Positions 23,202-36,259 are shown, numbered from the stretch's first letter. The stretch: 64,000 nt of DNA from Zygaena filipendulae (GCA_907165275.2 OU015659.1:10148501-10212500), one strand, 5' to 3'. Notes: generated by a model from the letters alone, not told the origin. Translations and numbers: made by a program.

Positions 23202-24008
23202 CCAATAAAAAAAGAATTTCCAAATCGGTTTTCAAATAACGGAGTTCTAAAGTAAAAAAAAACACTGAGGGATGTGACACTATACATAAAAAAATCGATT
23301 TTTAACCCTTTAACTTCCATGTTTTTGTATCCTAAATTTACTCCTAGCGCCACACGCTTTAGGCATGATTTTTCCTAGTGTCGGGAATGCTTAATATCGA
23401 TAAATAAGTTAATTCTTAATTTTAAAAGCCAGTGCAGTGTTTTGTTCTTATATACCGGTAATCGAGAATATTCTGAAATGTTTGAAAATTATCTGGAATA
23501 TTCCGAAACGTCATAAAACCGTCTTGAAGATTCTGGAAAGTTCAAGTTGTAGTTCAAGAAATAAGGAGATAAGACAGTTTGTAACTAAAATAATTTATTA
23601 TTATAGGTACTAGCTGTTCCCTGTGGTTTCTCCCGAGTTATTTTCGGAGATCCCGCGGGAATTCTGTTATAAAAATACTCAAATTGTTTTCTGTAACCCT
23701 TAAAAAGTATAGTTTGCAAATTCAATGCAGTTTCACCGGCGTTAATTTCAGACTTCCCATGAGAATTCCAGGATAAAAATTGGATTGAACGATTACAAAA
23801 AACTCAGAGTATAAAATATACTACAAAAAATAATCGATTAAAAATCGATTATTTTTTCACATCCACTAATTTGTGGTGTAACTCCGAACTCGTGTAGTGT
23901 GTATATTTTCTAGGTTAAAATCGGGTTATTAATATTAGTTAAGATAAATGTTAATAAAATTGAACGCTGTGGGGTATTACCTAATAGATTAACGAAATAT
24001 AATATAAA
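23202..24008. repeat. Region upstream of RRS1: repeats and presumed promoter
   Basis: At 23268-23320 GGGATGTGACAC adjoins ATCGATTTTT. About 23335-23395 matches (inverted) a repeat at 47446-47520 (CATGCCTAAAGC). A GCGGTTTCACCCGCG-family copy lies at 23608-23780. At 23822-23876 ATCGATTAAAAATCGATT is followed by CACATCC. The last 130 bp before 24009 is probably the RRS1 promoter and 5' UTR. Confidence 0.5.
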
Positions 24009-27000
24009 ATGGATATTGTCAACCATATTTTAGAAAGAGAACGTAAAAAAGCTGAAAAATACAAACCTATAACAGTTGAAAAGAATTTAGAACTTGAGTG
24101 TGATATCGGAACGCTACTTGCGTTGGACACAAATGACTTGGATTATAAACTGTTGAAGTGAGTTCTGCACCTTTTCGTTAAAATTGAAATTTTGAACAAT
24201 TATATAGTTACCTACATGTCAAATTTCTAAACTAAATTTCAGGTCAACTAACGATAAAGACGCATATTTACAGTCGTTGACTCGTGACAATACACAACTT
24301 TTGCTAAATAAAGTTTGGGAACTACCTACAGAGAAGATAGAAGAAGCAATCGTGGTGAGATTGCCGAAGCCAACAACCATTCTACCGCGGTCAAAACCAG
24401 TGCCGAAACCTAAGCCCCTTACTAAATGGCAGGAATTTGCAAAAGCGAAGGGAATTACAAAAAAGAAGAAGGACAAGTTACAATGGGATGAGAAATTACA
24501 AAAATGGGTGCCACTATTCGGGTATGTTATTAGGAATAAATTTAGTGTTAATTGGTGCACAAATGGTTGACTGAAGAGGATGTAAACTAATCCTTAACTA
24601 AACAGGTGGAGTAGCATGAGTTTTGCATACATTAATGCAGAACTCTTTGTGTTGAGATGAAACATACACTATGTTACTAAGAAATATTTTCACTTTCTAT
24701 CAGTAAAAGAATTTTTAAATTAGCTTAGTCCAGAAATAGATACAAACAAAATTTACCTCTTTTTATTTTAAGCATATGTATGCCACTTTAACCTATATAT
24801 CTATTATGAAGTATGGGGGGATATTTCATGTTTTACTCTGTTGCCTTACAGTTACAAGAAGGCTGCAGCTGAAAAAGAAAAAAATTGGCTCATAGAATTG
24901 CCACAACATGTTGATCCTATGACAGATGCGTATGAGGTTAAATCGAAAAAAAAATCAGAGAAAGTTGCGAAGAATGAGCTTCAAAGACTTTGGAACATTG
25001 CAAGATCAAGCAAAGCCAAGATACCAAGGGTTGGATTACCTTTCACTACAGAGAATGCTAGTTCCGCACAGGTACACATTTGTGACAGATTCTGTCAATG
25101 AAATTTTTGTGTTTCATATTATTGTAACTTGGCTATCCTTTTTTTTAATGTCTTCATCTGTGTTGTGTAACAGTTTTTATTAGAGATTCATTTAAAAATA
25201 TTCTTGGCAGTTCTTACCAATGAATAATTACTTCTGTCTTGTATTAGAATATTCCTGATAAAAAAAATTCAGTAGATTGTTATCTTTTGTTATTCTTACA
25301 TATTTTTTATTACAGTTGGCAACAGCTACAACAGTAGCAAAAGCGTCTACAGCATCACTTGGGAAGTTCCAAAACAAGCTTCCAAAAGAGAAAGAAGCTC
25401 GTGGGAAGGGTATCCATGAGCTCATTCCTGGCAAGGAACGGAAGAGAAAGGCATCTGTGCCCACACCTCAGATAGAAAAAGAACAAAATTTAAGTGTCAT
25501 TGATTCAATTTTGAATAAAAGACCTAAAATAGATATGGAAAAAGCAGTGTCAAAGCATATACATCAGGAGCAAGTGCAGTAAGTACAGTCATCACTAGTA
25601 AAAATAATGCTAGAACATCACACAACACACTTGGCTCCAAACTAAGCAAGTTTGTATTGTGTAGAACATACATACAAAATGTATGGTACCTATAGTGCAA
25701 GCTCTACTTAGTAAAAGAGAATATAATTATAAGTATTTTATCAGTTGTATGAAACAATACTTATATACTTTTCACATGTGACATTTGGGCTTATGAGATG
25801 CCAGGCTTCTAGCACTCGGTTCACAAATCAGCATTACCTTTTCCAATACTTTTATAACTGAGAAACTGCTATTAGCAGATTTATAATATACTAGCTGTCC
25901 CCTGCGATTTCATCCGCGGTAATTCCGGAGTTCCCGCGGGAATTCCGTGATAAAAACTATCCTATCTTTTAAGTTGGACCATATTATAAATGGTTACAAA
26001 ATTTTATCAAAATCCATTCAGTAGTTTAGGAGTCCATCGCAGACAAACAACGTGACACGTGATTTACATATATTAAAGTAGCTGTCCCCCGCGATTTCAT
26101 CCGCGGTAATTTCGGAGTTCCCGCGGAGGTTGCGGGAAAAAAGTACTCTATGTCCTTCAGTTCCCGAGGGAATTCCGGGATAAAAACTATCCTATCTTTT
26201 AAGTTGGACCATATTATAAATGGTTGCAAAATTTTATCAAAATCCGTTCAGTAGTTTCGGAGTCCATCGCGGACAAACAACGTGACACGTGATTTATATA
26301 TATTAGATATTAGACTAGCTGTGCCCCGCGGTTTCACCCGCGTTAATGTCGGAGATCCCGCGGGAATTCCGGTATAAAAAGTACCCTATGTATGTCCTTT
26401 TCTGTATCTCTGACAATGTGTAGTCTGCAATAATTAATTCTATTTCATCCGCGTTATTTCTGAGATCCCGCGGGAATTCCTGGAAAAAAGGTAGCCTATG
26501 TTCTTTTCCATATCAAAGGCTACATGCATGCCAAATTTCATCCAAATCCGTTCAGCCGTTTTTGCGTGATTGAGTAACAAACATCCATACATCTAAACAT
26601 CCACACTTTCACATTTATAATATTAGTAGGCTCAGACGAAATAAAAAGTCTGAGTTAGTAGGATTAAGATTGAGAGAATTCATATAATATGTTCCTCCCA
26701 TCCCATGTGAATCTTGACTTTCGGGATTCTTTGTTCCAGTATATAAGAGTGTTTTTTTTCACGTGATCAAAATATTAGTAAGTTTTATTATAATTTCCTA
26801 ATTATTGAACACATTGTAAAAAATGAGGTTGAGGAACTGTAAACAGAACGTTTACTCTCTTTGATTACCATACATTTCCTTTTACATAGTAGATAAAGAG
26901 GATTGGAGAGGAGATAGTGGATTAGGGCTAGATGATATAGTTTTTTTATTCATTTTTCAGGAGATCAGAAGAGAAGAAAACTTTGAAAACACCCAAAAAA

Positions 27001-27108
27001 CCAAAACGCAAAGGAAATGTTACTAATTTTTCGGCGAAAAAACCTAAAGGCGGTAAAGGGCAAAGGAAAGTTGGCAAAAATAATGTATCAGGCAGGAAGA
27101 GGCGATAG
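24009..27108 (+). CDS. RRS1: Ribosome biogenesis regulatory protein RRS1
   Basis: Five exons: 24009-24157, 24243-24521, 24852-25071, 25316-25578 and 26961-27108. All are phase-consistent and total 352 residues. The N-terminus MDIVNHILERERKKAEKYKP is followed by the RRS1 core (LALDTNDLD, LPKPTTILPRSKPVPKPKPL, TKWQEFAKAKGI and KKKDKLQWDEKLQKWVPLFG). The remainder is basic, ending in a Lys/Gly-rich tail (KKPKGGKGQRK, SGRKRR). RRS1 with RPF2 brings the 5S RNP (5S rRNA, RPL5, RPL11) into pre-60S particles in the nucleolus. The length fits the family (about 360). AATAAA is at 27285-27290. The last intron (1.4 kb) is packed with repeat copies. Confidence 0.96.
25890..26632 (+). repeat. Cluster of GCGGTTTCACCCGCG-family repeats inside the last RRS1 intron
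   Basis: Four consecutive copies start near 25890, 26080, 26314 and 26440. The better ones read ACTAGCTGTCCCCTGCGATT, then TTCCCGCGGGAATTCC, a GTTGGACCATATTATAAATG block, GGAGTCCATCGC, and an end at CACGTGATTT plus ATATAT. Both the 190-bp form and a form with a CCAAATTTCATCCAAATCCG block are present. The class (SINE or RTE-LINE tail) is not assigned. Confidence 0.8.
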
Positions 27109-27786
27109 TTGGTTCGGATATACACTGCCTGGTATGAATTTGTGAATACCTACATAAATGACAATCTCTCAGCCTTTTCCTTGTTCAAAGCTAGTCACTG
27201 ACGAATTCGACAAGTTTAATTCATTGGGTTGAGAACTGTATCGAAATTGTTATTAATGTAAATGTTCATCAAGTTAATAGGTATAATAAACTAAAAATAA
27301 ATAAAAAAACATTTAAATACTGGTTGATTTAGTTTTATTTGCTTCCATAACTTTTATCTATCAATGAAAAAGTTTAGGAAGTTTTCAAAAGTTTATTTAA
27401 TCAACAAAATATAGTTATAGGTATATGTCGGGGTCAGATTATAGAAAGAAATCATATGAAACCATTTCATGACATGGCCAGCTAAAACTGATCATATAAT
27501 ATATTTAAAGATTTCGAAGACGTCAATGTAGGGCAACTACGTTTGGCCATATCATATTATATTATGTGTGTGGGGTGCCCATAAAAAAAATTATAAAAAA
27601 ATCTAAATATGCTTATCGAAATATAACCACTAAAGTATCATTCTAGGTTAGGTATGTACTACTCGAACGAGCGTAGCGTGCTGCGACAGCGACCGGCGGC
27701 GTTGCGCCAAAGACAAATGATAACAATAACGATGATGATTTACCATTTGTACGCCAAGTCAAAAATAGTCAAAAGTACTTCTAAGG
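27109..27786. other. RRS1 3' UTR and unassigned DNA
   Basis: The 3' UTR probably ends shortly after the AATAAA at 27285. Further right is AT-rich sequence. At 27660-27715 a GC-rich piece (AACGAGCGTAGCGTGCTGCG, then GCGCCAAAGACAAA) resembles 58190-58250 and is probably a shared repeat. Confidence 0.45.
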
Positions 27787-28853
27787 CCCTTCGTCCACGC
27801 GTCGACTCGCTCTCGACTCGATTGATACGCGACTTTAACTTTAATTAGCGTATGCTACGAGTTCTCGACCTACACTCGCCCATGCGTCGACTCGACTCGA
27901 CTGTACTAAAGACATTTTACTTTGAGTATGTTCCGAAATGCACTGCGAGCACTTTAAGGTATGACGTCAATTCGGTATATTGCGATGCCGTTCCTATAAA
28001 GTTAGCAATACTGAGGTATACTGGTTACTGTTCAAAACGGAACGCAGTTGTGAGTTGACCAATTGAGTAATTGATTCGAAGTTGATCACGTGATCAAACC
28101 ATTGAGATTTGAGAGTACCTTAATTCGAAAGCGCCAATGCTTACAGTACAAAAATGGCGACGATTATGACGTCATACCGCCTACTGCGGATACTGCGGTA
28201 GTATACTGAAAGTTATATCGGAATGAATTTCTCGTCACTGGAAGAGATGACCGGTATATTTTTTAAGCAATGCGCAAAAAAAATATGGTGGTTGAGTAGA
28301 ACACATTTCCATTATTTGTTCAAAACTTTTATATATTTTTTATCCGGCTTTAAATTAGCAAAATATGGACACTATCTATTCGTAATAATATCAATGGGCG
28401 CGCGCGCCGTGCGGCGTACGCGGAGGTGTTGCAGCGGGGGCATTGTAACCCACGTAAATACCTAGCCGAACGAGCGCTTCGCGCGCAGCGGTGGCGACGG
28501 CGAATAGAGTAGCCAATAAATCAATTGCAAAGTATACATCGTTCACTACTTTTTTGTACTAAGACTTATTAAAATAAAAAAGGTGTTTATTAAAACTCCT
28601 TTAAGTTTAATTTGTAAAAGTTTGCGCACTGAATAAAAAATAGTCCTGTATAACGGAACGATTCGCATGATACTCTAGTTGCACGCGACTAGCAAACCAA
28701 GTCGCGTGCAACTGGTATCCGTCGTGTCGCGTCGGGAGCGCGTCGCGTCGACGCGTGTACGAAGGTTGCCGAAAATGTATAGCGGAGACTTCCGAGCGAC
28801 GCGTATGATACCCGTATCATAATCGAGTCGCGAATCGACGCGTGGACGAAGGG
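27787..28853. mobile_element. 1.07-kb GC-rich-ended TIR element
   Basis: It begins CCCTTCGTCCACGCGTCGA and ends with its exact reverse complement at 28835-28853. The arms carry further CGACTCG/CGCGTCG repeats and an inner degenerate TIR copy at about 28737-28765. A hairpin with arms GTTGCACGCGACT/AGTCGCGTGCAAC lies at 28678-28712. No transposase was recognised. Confidence 0.75.
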
Positions 28854-29879
28854 CAGATCAAAATCTGCCAAAAAATATTTCTCCAACTGAAAAATTCGAA
28901 TTGTAGGGTCGTCGATGGATATTATCTAAAAATTTAAAAGCCCTCATTCGCAATTTCTATAGTGTCATATTTGAAAAGCCAGTAATAGTCCTTCGACTTA
29001 GTTGCTTGGTCACCCCATTTTTCTTTCACTTTTCACAATTATTAATAAATATTAATAAATAGTGTTAACTATTTTAAGATTTGATCATTAAAGTTTGGCT
29101 ACATAAATGTGAGTTTAGTTAACCATACAGTCAAATGCTATTTCTATTCAGTAATCGGCCACATCATGAATAGTCTAATATTGGCCACTTCATGAGAAAT
29201 GTGAATTCTATGATCTGGCAACGACATACAAACTCTGACAAATCACTTCTTTCGGGCAATTCGATTACTTTTAACAATTCTATCAGTGATCTATCTTTCT
29301 TAACTAGTAATCTTTAAACACTCTGACCTTAAAATAGGTTTATGAGTAGGTACTAAAACACATTATCAATAACATTATAATAATTTTCTAATATAAAATA
29401 ATAATATTAAGGCTCGGCGCACACTTACGACATTGCAGTTCAAACGAAAATAGTAGGTAGCTTTTTATTGCTTAGTTTGCAAAACACTAAGCTTATAAGC
29501 TTAGGAAAGTTGAGGAGTAGTGTGGTTAAGTAGGTTTGTGTTTTGAAGTGTTAGTAAATATTTGTTATTTTTATTAATTATTATCCTTCATCCCGCCGCG
29601 GGTTTTAATGCCAGGGGCTTAAAACGTCTAAATTGTTATTTATGTGTGTTACTGATATAGATGATCAATCAACCCGGTTTCTTGTGGTATGGTGCTTGGG
29701 TATATAGTATATGCCCGATAAACGCCTGGACGTCTATAGGGTTTAACCCGCGCGCGCGGTTTTGTCGCTTTCAGCAGGGAGCTGAAGAAGTTACTTAATA
29801 ACTCTCCTTTTACAAGCGGAAGCAATCGTCAACAGTAGCAGCAGACCTCTCACACACGTTCTCCTGATCCTGACCACAT
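28854..29879. other. Unassigned AT-rich DNA
   Basis: I see no gene and no clear repeat boundary in this kilobase. Confidence 0.4.
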
Positions 29880-30840
29880 AGAGTTGGATGAATGCGATCT
29901 CCACTTTACAAAGAATAAAGCCATCGTTTATGACACTATTCGAAAACATACCAGTTATTCCAAAAGAGGAAATGATGACCTATATATTACATAGATACCT
30001 ACCATAAACGCAGACGTTATCGCCGCAAAACAATAGTGAAGGAATGTTGCTGCGGAAACAAATAAATGAAGCGACAATGTCCAATGGTTCTAATAAGAAT
30101 TCTAATACCGAACAAGATGATGATATAAAGCAATGGCACTGTAGACTTGGCCATCCCTGCAAACAGGATATGAAAATAGCACTTAAAACAATAGTCTACT
30201 AGGACTCGATTTTAACCCTAAGACTATCCTTGGAGAATGCGAGTCACGCATCCGAGTGAAGCTCAGGACACCAAGTAAAACAAAGGACCACGTAACATCA
30301 CGAACACAAAGAAAATGGATGACAATCCATAGTGACGTATGTAGACCAATAAAAACTTCATCAGAACAGATGCTTTATAACTTAAGGATCAAAGGATGAA
30401 ACACTTGAGAAATTCAAAGAATGGCTGAGTCTTACTTACACTAGGAACATATTAAAGTATCTGCAAACCGATAACGGGACGAAGTATTTAAACAAAGATT
30501 TAACAAATATTTGAAAAACTGTGGAATCCAACGGAGGCTTTCTGCGCCATATAATCAACAAAATGGTACGTAGAAAGAAAGAACAGAAGTTGTAAAGCAA
30601 AGCTGAAAATTCGAAAAATACTACAGGTACAAAAAATAAGCAAAATGTCGCATTTATCTACAAAAATTGACCCTCTTTGGCCTGGGCTATTCAGGCTGAA
30701 GCCCTTCTAGTCAGACAAAAATTATGGAAATTATAGAAAAATCTGATGCCGATAAGGATATAGATGGAGAAGCTCGCCGAAAAGCATCTTTACTAAAACA
30801 GCTAATCCTTCAAAAAGCCAGAAAGCGACGTCCGTGAGCA
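29880..30840 (+). pseudogene. Decayed Ty1/copia-type retrotransposon fragments
   Basis: At about 30131-30190 the reading WHCRLGHPCKQDM matches the pre-integrase motif W-H-x-R-L-G-H-P. Between 30300 and 30600 integrase-core fragments (LQTDNGTKYLNKDL, LSAPYNQQNG) appear in different frames with stops between them. At about 30685-30835 a gag-like segment (WAIQAEALLVRQKLWKIIEK) follows. Integrase before gag means at least two truncated pieces. No long terminal repeats were found. It is inactive. Confidence 0.65.
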
Positions 30841-30999
30841 TCTAAAAAAAGGTTTTAACCGGGTTGACCATATCTATACTCAGAACAATAAAAAATTAAT
30901 AAAGGAGATTGACAGGGTATGGACCAAATGCTGCCCAGGAGTAGGACTACCTTGACTGAGTTCCTTGCATTGCTTTATATTGAAAAATAATTTTTTTTT

Positions 31000-31450
31000 C
31001 CAAATCGGTCCCGGAGAAAAAAAATTAACGTCAGTTTTGTTTGTACGTTTTATATAGTATGTATGTTCCCCGATTATTCGAAGACGACTGGATCGATTTG
31101 GAAAATTCTTTTTCTGGTTGAAAGGGTATACTTCCGAGGTGGTACCACTATCATAAGGTCAGGATCTGATGATGGGATATTGGAGAAATGGAGGGAACTT
31201 ATCAAATATTATAGGCACACCTACCAATTTGGGGTATTTTTTGGAATATTTCATGCATTTGCTTTCGGAAAGCACCATTTAGTGAAGTGAAACTAATGAT
31301 GAAGACAACATATGACCAGCGGAACTACTCAATAATAGGTATTTCACAGGTTGCGATTCGATTACTTTAAGGTGGTTGCTGAGCAGTTTAAGCTCATCAC
31401 AGTGCATGTGGTGAAGTGGAGCTGATAGTGTGTATCAGTAAAACTCCTCA
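31000..31450 (+). repeat. CGACTTCCAAAAAGGAGG-family repeat, second locus
   Basis: It shares CGATTA-TCGAAGACG, CAGGATCTGATGATGGGAT and GGAACTACTCAATAATAGGT blocks with 9590-10130. It is non-coding. Confidence 0.65.
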
Positions 31451-31517
31451 AAAATATACATCCCTCCATCGGGAAAAGCATTTATTTATTGTTATTGTAA
31501 TTAAGTATTTATTTTTA

Positions 31518-31815
31518 CCCAATAAATAATACCTTTTTTTCCCACGACTCCTAGGATAGAATTAGATGCGCTTTATTTTACAGACTACTACTACCCTAAG
31601 GAACATAATGTACTATGTCTACATCCTGGGCAGCACTTGGTCTACCTTCCATGCAAGTTTATTGTTTCCCAATAAATCTCAACAAAAACTTTTTTTTTTC
31701 ACGACTCCTGGGATAGAATTAGATGCGCTTTATTTTACAGACTACTACTACCCTAAGGAACATAATGTACTATGACTTTATTCTGGGCAGCACTTGGTCC
31801 ACTCTTCATACAAAG
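31518..31815 (+). repeat. Tandem duplication, two units of about 150 bp
   Basis: Units 31518-31667 and 31668-31815 both contain CCCAATAAAT, a T-run, CACGACTCC, and GATAGAATTAGATGCGCTTT followed by ACAGACTACTACTACCCTAA. Divergence between the units is low. No function is recognised. Confidence 0.8.
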
Positions 31816-31876
31816 ATTGGCATTGTCCTTTTCAATGTATTTCTAAATGTGTTAATCCGTAACGTTGGGTACATAT

Positions 31877-32232
31877 TATACAACGTGTTAATGAATTAAC
31901 TGAAAACTAGAAAGTAGTTTGCTCAGAATCAACTAGCGAATCGATCGCACTATGTTTTAATATAGGTTATATTTTTTATTTTTACTAGCCCATGTCTAAA
32001 TTATTTATAATACAATATTTGGCGCGTACGCCGCCCACAGCAAAAAAAAAATCGAACCGGTAGGCGCGGGCGTAGCGCTTGGAACTTCGTAGATAGGTCA
32101 CCTCCAAACTAATGTTGAATAACTTTTAAAGTATAAATTTTTTCGACATAAAATATATTTTAATCATATTATTGTTTATTTTTTTAAATGAGGTGTATCA
32201 GGTTTTCAGTTAATTCATTAACACGTTGTATA
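31877..32232. mobile_element. 356-bp TIR element (TATACAACGTGTTAATG ends)
   Basis: The ends read TATACAACGTGTTAATGAAT and its reverse complement, with about 30 bp of matching TIR. The interior contains a GGCGCGTACGCCGCC GC island (about 32020). It is non-coding. Confidence 0.8.
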
Positions 32233-34534
32233 TAAATATGAAAATTAATCCCTACTCTTGGCCAAGGCATCACGCGTCATCCTTTTATAACCATAATATG
32301 GCGTTTGAAATAACTGACAGTATTTTCGTCACTTTACTGAATCAAAGACCGAACTCATCGAGAAGGTTTTCCCAAACATGCTCAAACTTACAAAAATCAT
32401 GCTTGGAGTTATATTGGCTGCAAAAAACGTTGATGTCAAAGAAAAAAAATTACAAATTCAAAATGAGATAGCTCGCGTATTGACAACATACAAACAATGA
32501 TAATAATATACAAACAGATCGATTTTTTTCGTCCAATGATATTATTAAGTATTAAATTGATTCCGTCACTAATCAAGATGACGTCTAACTATCCAACGGA
32601 ATTCTTAAATTAGCTGGAACTGCCCTGCTTACCACCTCATAATCTGCAATCAAAAATTCGGATCGGTATAATTAATTATGTTGCGGAATATAAACCAGCC
32701 ACGTCTCTATAATGGCACCCGACTTGCGGCAAAGAAATTAATGTAGGAAAGGTAAAGAGATTAATATATGGGAATACAACGTTACATCTTGTTGTATATC
32801 CTGTGTCATAATTGCATAATATTTTAATTATATGTCAATTATAATTCATAGGTACTATCCGACAATTTCGCAGGCGGAACGTTGGGGCTCCACTGAAAAT
32901 CAGCGCTGGGATCACTGCGGTCGTAGCAATGCTGAGTGGAGTCCCTTTTAGCAAGGCACTGCACCACATAATTTTATTTTTCTTTAAATTGTTAAGTAGT
33001 TGGTGCATGGATGGTGTAGGCGTTTATTTTGATAAATAAAGTTTATCTTATCTTGTCTGTATAATGTTTCTTATAAAATAGTGTTGCATTTGGTGTGTCT
33101 GTTGTGCAAGGTCTACTGCTATGTCCTAAGTGTTCGAACTTCCAAGCACAGTCGTATCATCCTCTACGGCTACGGGAGAAGGTGTAATACTGTATATTAC
33201 GATATTAACGAATTATTATTAAAACTTTATATTGTTAATCATGCACTACACGATATTCTGGAACATCTATAAAGCTACGATGGAAGCGTCTACCGTTTAT
33301 CCTACTTTACTACGAATAAATATGCACGTCATTTAACGTCAAAATTTAAAAATACGTCGTCATTTCACTGAAGAAATTCAGGATAAAACTTTTCTATTAA
33401 CATCCATATATTTCAATAACATATCAAGAATATAATTAGGTATAATATATGACAACACCGAAACATATGACTTACCTACCTGATATAACTTATTTAGATA
33501 CGGTCTACTTAAATTATTATTAAAAATATAGATTCCGCTCAGAGAATAAATGCACTATCACAAAATAGGATATCTGTTATATCTATAACATAGGTATTGA
33601 TCGATTATTTATTACTTAATTACATTTAAGTAATGTACCTACATACTTATATTATTCGTCAGATTTCATTCCAGACAATATTCTATTTCCCATACAAAGT
33701 TGTTAGCTGTATAATGTTTCTGTAAATATTGTATTAAAGAGCGTTTACCGCTATAAAACACTGATAGATCCTAGCGGTTCCAGAAAGTTTATATGGGAAA
33801 CAGAACAGGATCATTCAAAGTATACTTTAAGATCTTAACTTACTTAACATACTTTATAAAATATATTATTATTTTATGAATGTCTTTTCAAAGGGTAAGC
33901 GGTGATGGGCCATTTCCCAGCAATGGAATTTTTTGTATAAATGTGGATATATGATATCCATATAATAAATATATGGACATTCATATGGACATTAATAAAT
34001 AAATGTCCATATAAATGTCTCATAATGTTGAATGATTTGATTAATTTCTGGGAAAGACCCACAGAGACGAGACCACCAGCTTAAACCGAACAATATGTTT
34101 TATTCTGATAATGATGGCGATCGGCGATGCTAGAGCATCTCTTAACATATCCACATACGAAATATTAAAATTGTAGGTATCCTTCTAACCTGATTAGTGG
34201 TTACACTTCACAACCTTTTTTTTAATTCCGCTTTCTCGAGACCCTCTAACTTCATGGAGCAGCATTTTTTTGGTCAACCATTAAAATTACCCGCTTTATA
34301 CCTAACCTACCTAACTACATATTATCTTCACCTGTCTCTAATCTTACACATACGTAATAGGTACTGATGACAATACAATAATTCCATAACATTAAGACCT
34401 GTATTTCTGTAGGATCCGCTCAATTTTATAAAAGTAGTTCAATCGTTGTATAGGGCCAGATAGCGAGGACTTCCAGCAAAAACTGTTTAACTCTTTTTTC
34501 AGATTAATCGAGTAGACTGCTTATTTTATATTAT
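32233..34534. other. Unassigned intergenic DNA
   Basis: At 32870-32960 a GC-richer piece (GCGGAACGTTGGGGCTCCAC, GAGTGGAGTCCC) ends with AATAAAGTTTATCTTATC and is probably a repeat end. At about 33950-34020 inverted copies of CATATGGACATT/AATGTCCATAT occur. No gene was recognised in 2.3 kb. Confidence 0.4.
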
Positions 34535-34722
34535 ACTAGCTATCCCCCGCGATTTCATCCGCGGTAATTTCGGAGTTCCCGCGGGAATTCCGGGATAAAA
34601 ACTATCCTATCTTTTAAGTTGGCCCATATTATAAATGGTTACAAAATTTTATCAAAATCCGTTCAGTAGTTTCGGAGTCCATCGCGGACAAATAACGTGA
34701 CACGTGATTTATATATATTAAG
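34535..34722 (+). repeat. Near-complete GCGGTTTCACCCGCG-family unit (about 190 bp)
   Basis: This is a clean unit from ACTAGCTATCCCCCGCGATT through TTCCCGCGGGAATTCCGGGA and CCGTTCAGTAGTTTCGGAGT to CACGTGATTTATATATATTA. It is the best reference copy in the window. Confidence 0.8.
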
Positions 34723-36259
34723 ATTTAGCAGTCATTGTTATGCAAAATTATTTATCTAAACTCAATATGAAACGATATTCAATACAAACCTTAAAGTACG
34801 TATGGTTTCTTCAATATTCATCTATTTGGGCCTCCACAAATTCCAAAACCGGTCATGAATTGAGCTTTCATGCTATTATAATTATTTATTATAATTATTT
34901 TTGGGAATGGCGAAACAAATGTCGCTCTGCGCCAAGTGATAAGTACTAAATTAAAAAATGGCTGAATATGTTAATAACTACCTACTGAAAAGATTTAAGG
35001 ATTGGACAGACCTAAGTGACGCTTTATTGTCCCGATTTGCCTTCATATCGTCCGGGCATTGTAAATATCCTCATTACCACTTTGCCTTTAGCTTACACAC
35101 ATTCATTCTTACATCTATTATAACCTGGGGCACTACCACCATCTCTATAACAGTATCATTATAAGGTTATATCGAAATTTCATGGAATAAAAGGTCAACA
35201 ATGCACACTGTGTAAAAACGAAAAATAGACATGTAGCTTCTCTTCCAAGTCACAATTTTTTCCATTATTTTGGCCCCCAGATCCCGAGGAAAATAATTAT
35301 GGTATATAAAAACGTTTTTCATCTCAGAATACTCAGTAAATAAATAAATTAATCGGCAATAACATTCATATTAAAATTGTAGGTAAATAACATCAGCAAA
35401 ATCCTACTTTTCAAAATAGTTTAGATATTGCATGATTTTCGTAAATACCATTGACAAAAATGACTTAGAACTAATAGTTGTTTGTATCCATAAATTACAT
35501 ACTAATAAAAGAGCATTAGAATACACACAGACAACCCGACAGTCGCGTTAAACTGGTTGTTGTGGAAAAAGTCGTGGAAACAGCTTGTCAGCACTTTCAG
35601 GACGGACACGACCACGACACGACTTTCAGTAATGAGGAGTGCGAGAGAGAAGAGAGCTTAAGGAACTCCTAACAAAAATTTTGAAAAAGTTAATCGACTA
35701 ATCGGATGGGCGAAGGCCCAATTAATTTATTATCAACCGATCAACATTAAACATATTTTACTCGCAATGCTAATTAAAAAAAATTACCTATGCATACAAG
35801 ATTATTTTTAGTAAACACTAATCTATGACTCGAGTGCATGAGTGATACGTGGGCGGCCCGGCCCGTCTAGTAATTGTATTACCAAAAACTCCACCTAATT
35901 TTAAGTAAGTAAAAATGTTATAGAACTAAAAACGATTGCAAGATTGCCATTGCCGATTCTGAACAAGATTTTTCCGTGTTAGTGTATACTAAAAATAACG
36001 TATTGCTTCAATTTATTCTAAAAAAATCGACATAATATTAATATGGACTAATAGTTAAGTTTAGTCAATGATCCAATGTCTATGAAATTAGGATCATTTA
36101 GGTGTGTCCAACATTTTCGTTTTATTCTGTTTCACACGACTTTAGCTTTAAGCGTGTCTTTCAGATGATTCAATAAAGCTGTAAATAGCAATAAATTCAA
36201 TAAAGCTGTAAATGGCGTGTTCAGAAAATAATATTAAGTTCAATTTCGTGGCGGCCATT
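34723..36259. other. Unassigned DNA downstream of DFFB
   Basis: No gene or repeat with clear ends was found. The sequence is AT-rich, and the 3' UTR of DFFB presumably occupies the right end. Confidence 0.4.

Noticed and set aside
34740..35164. Two neighbouring frames of about 68 codons
   Set aside because: AT-rich, no domain, no splice context; length is within chance expectation.
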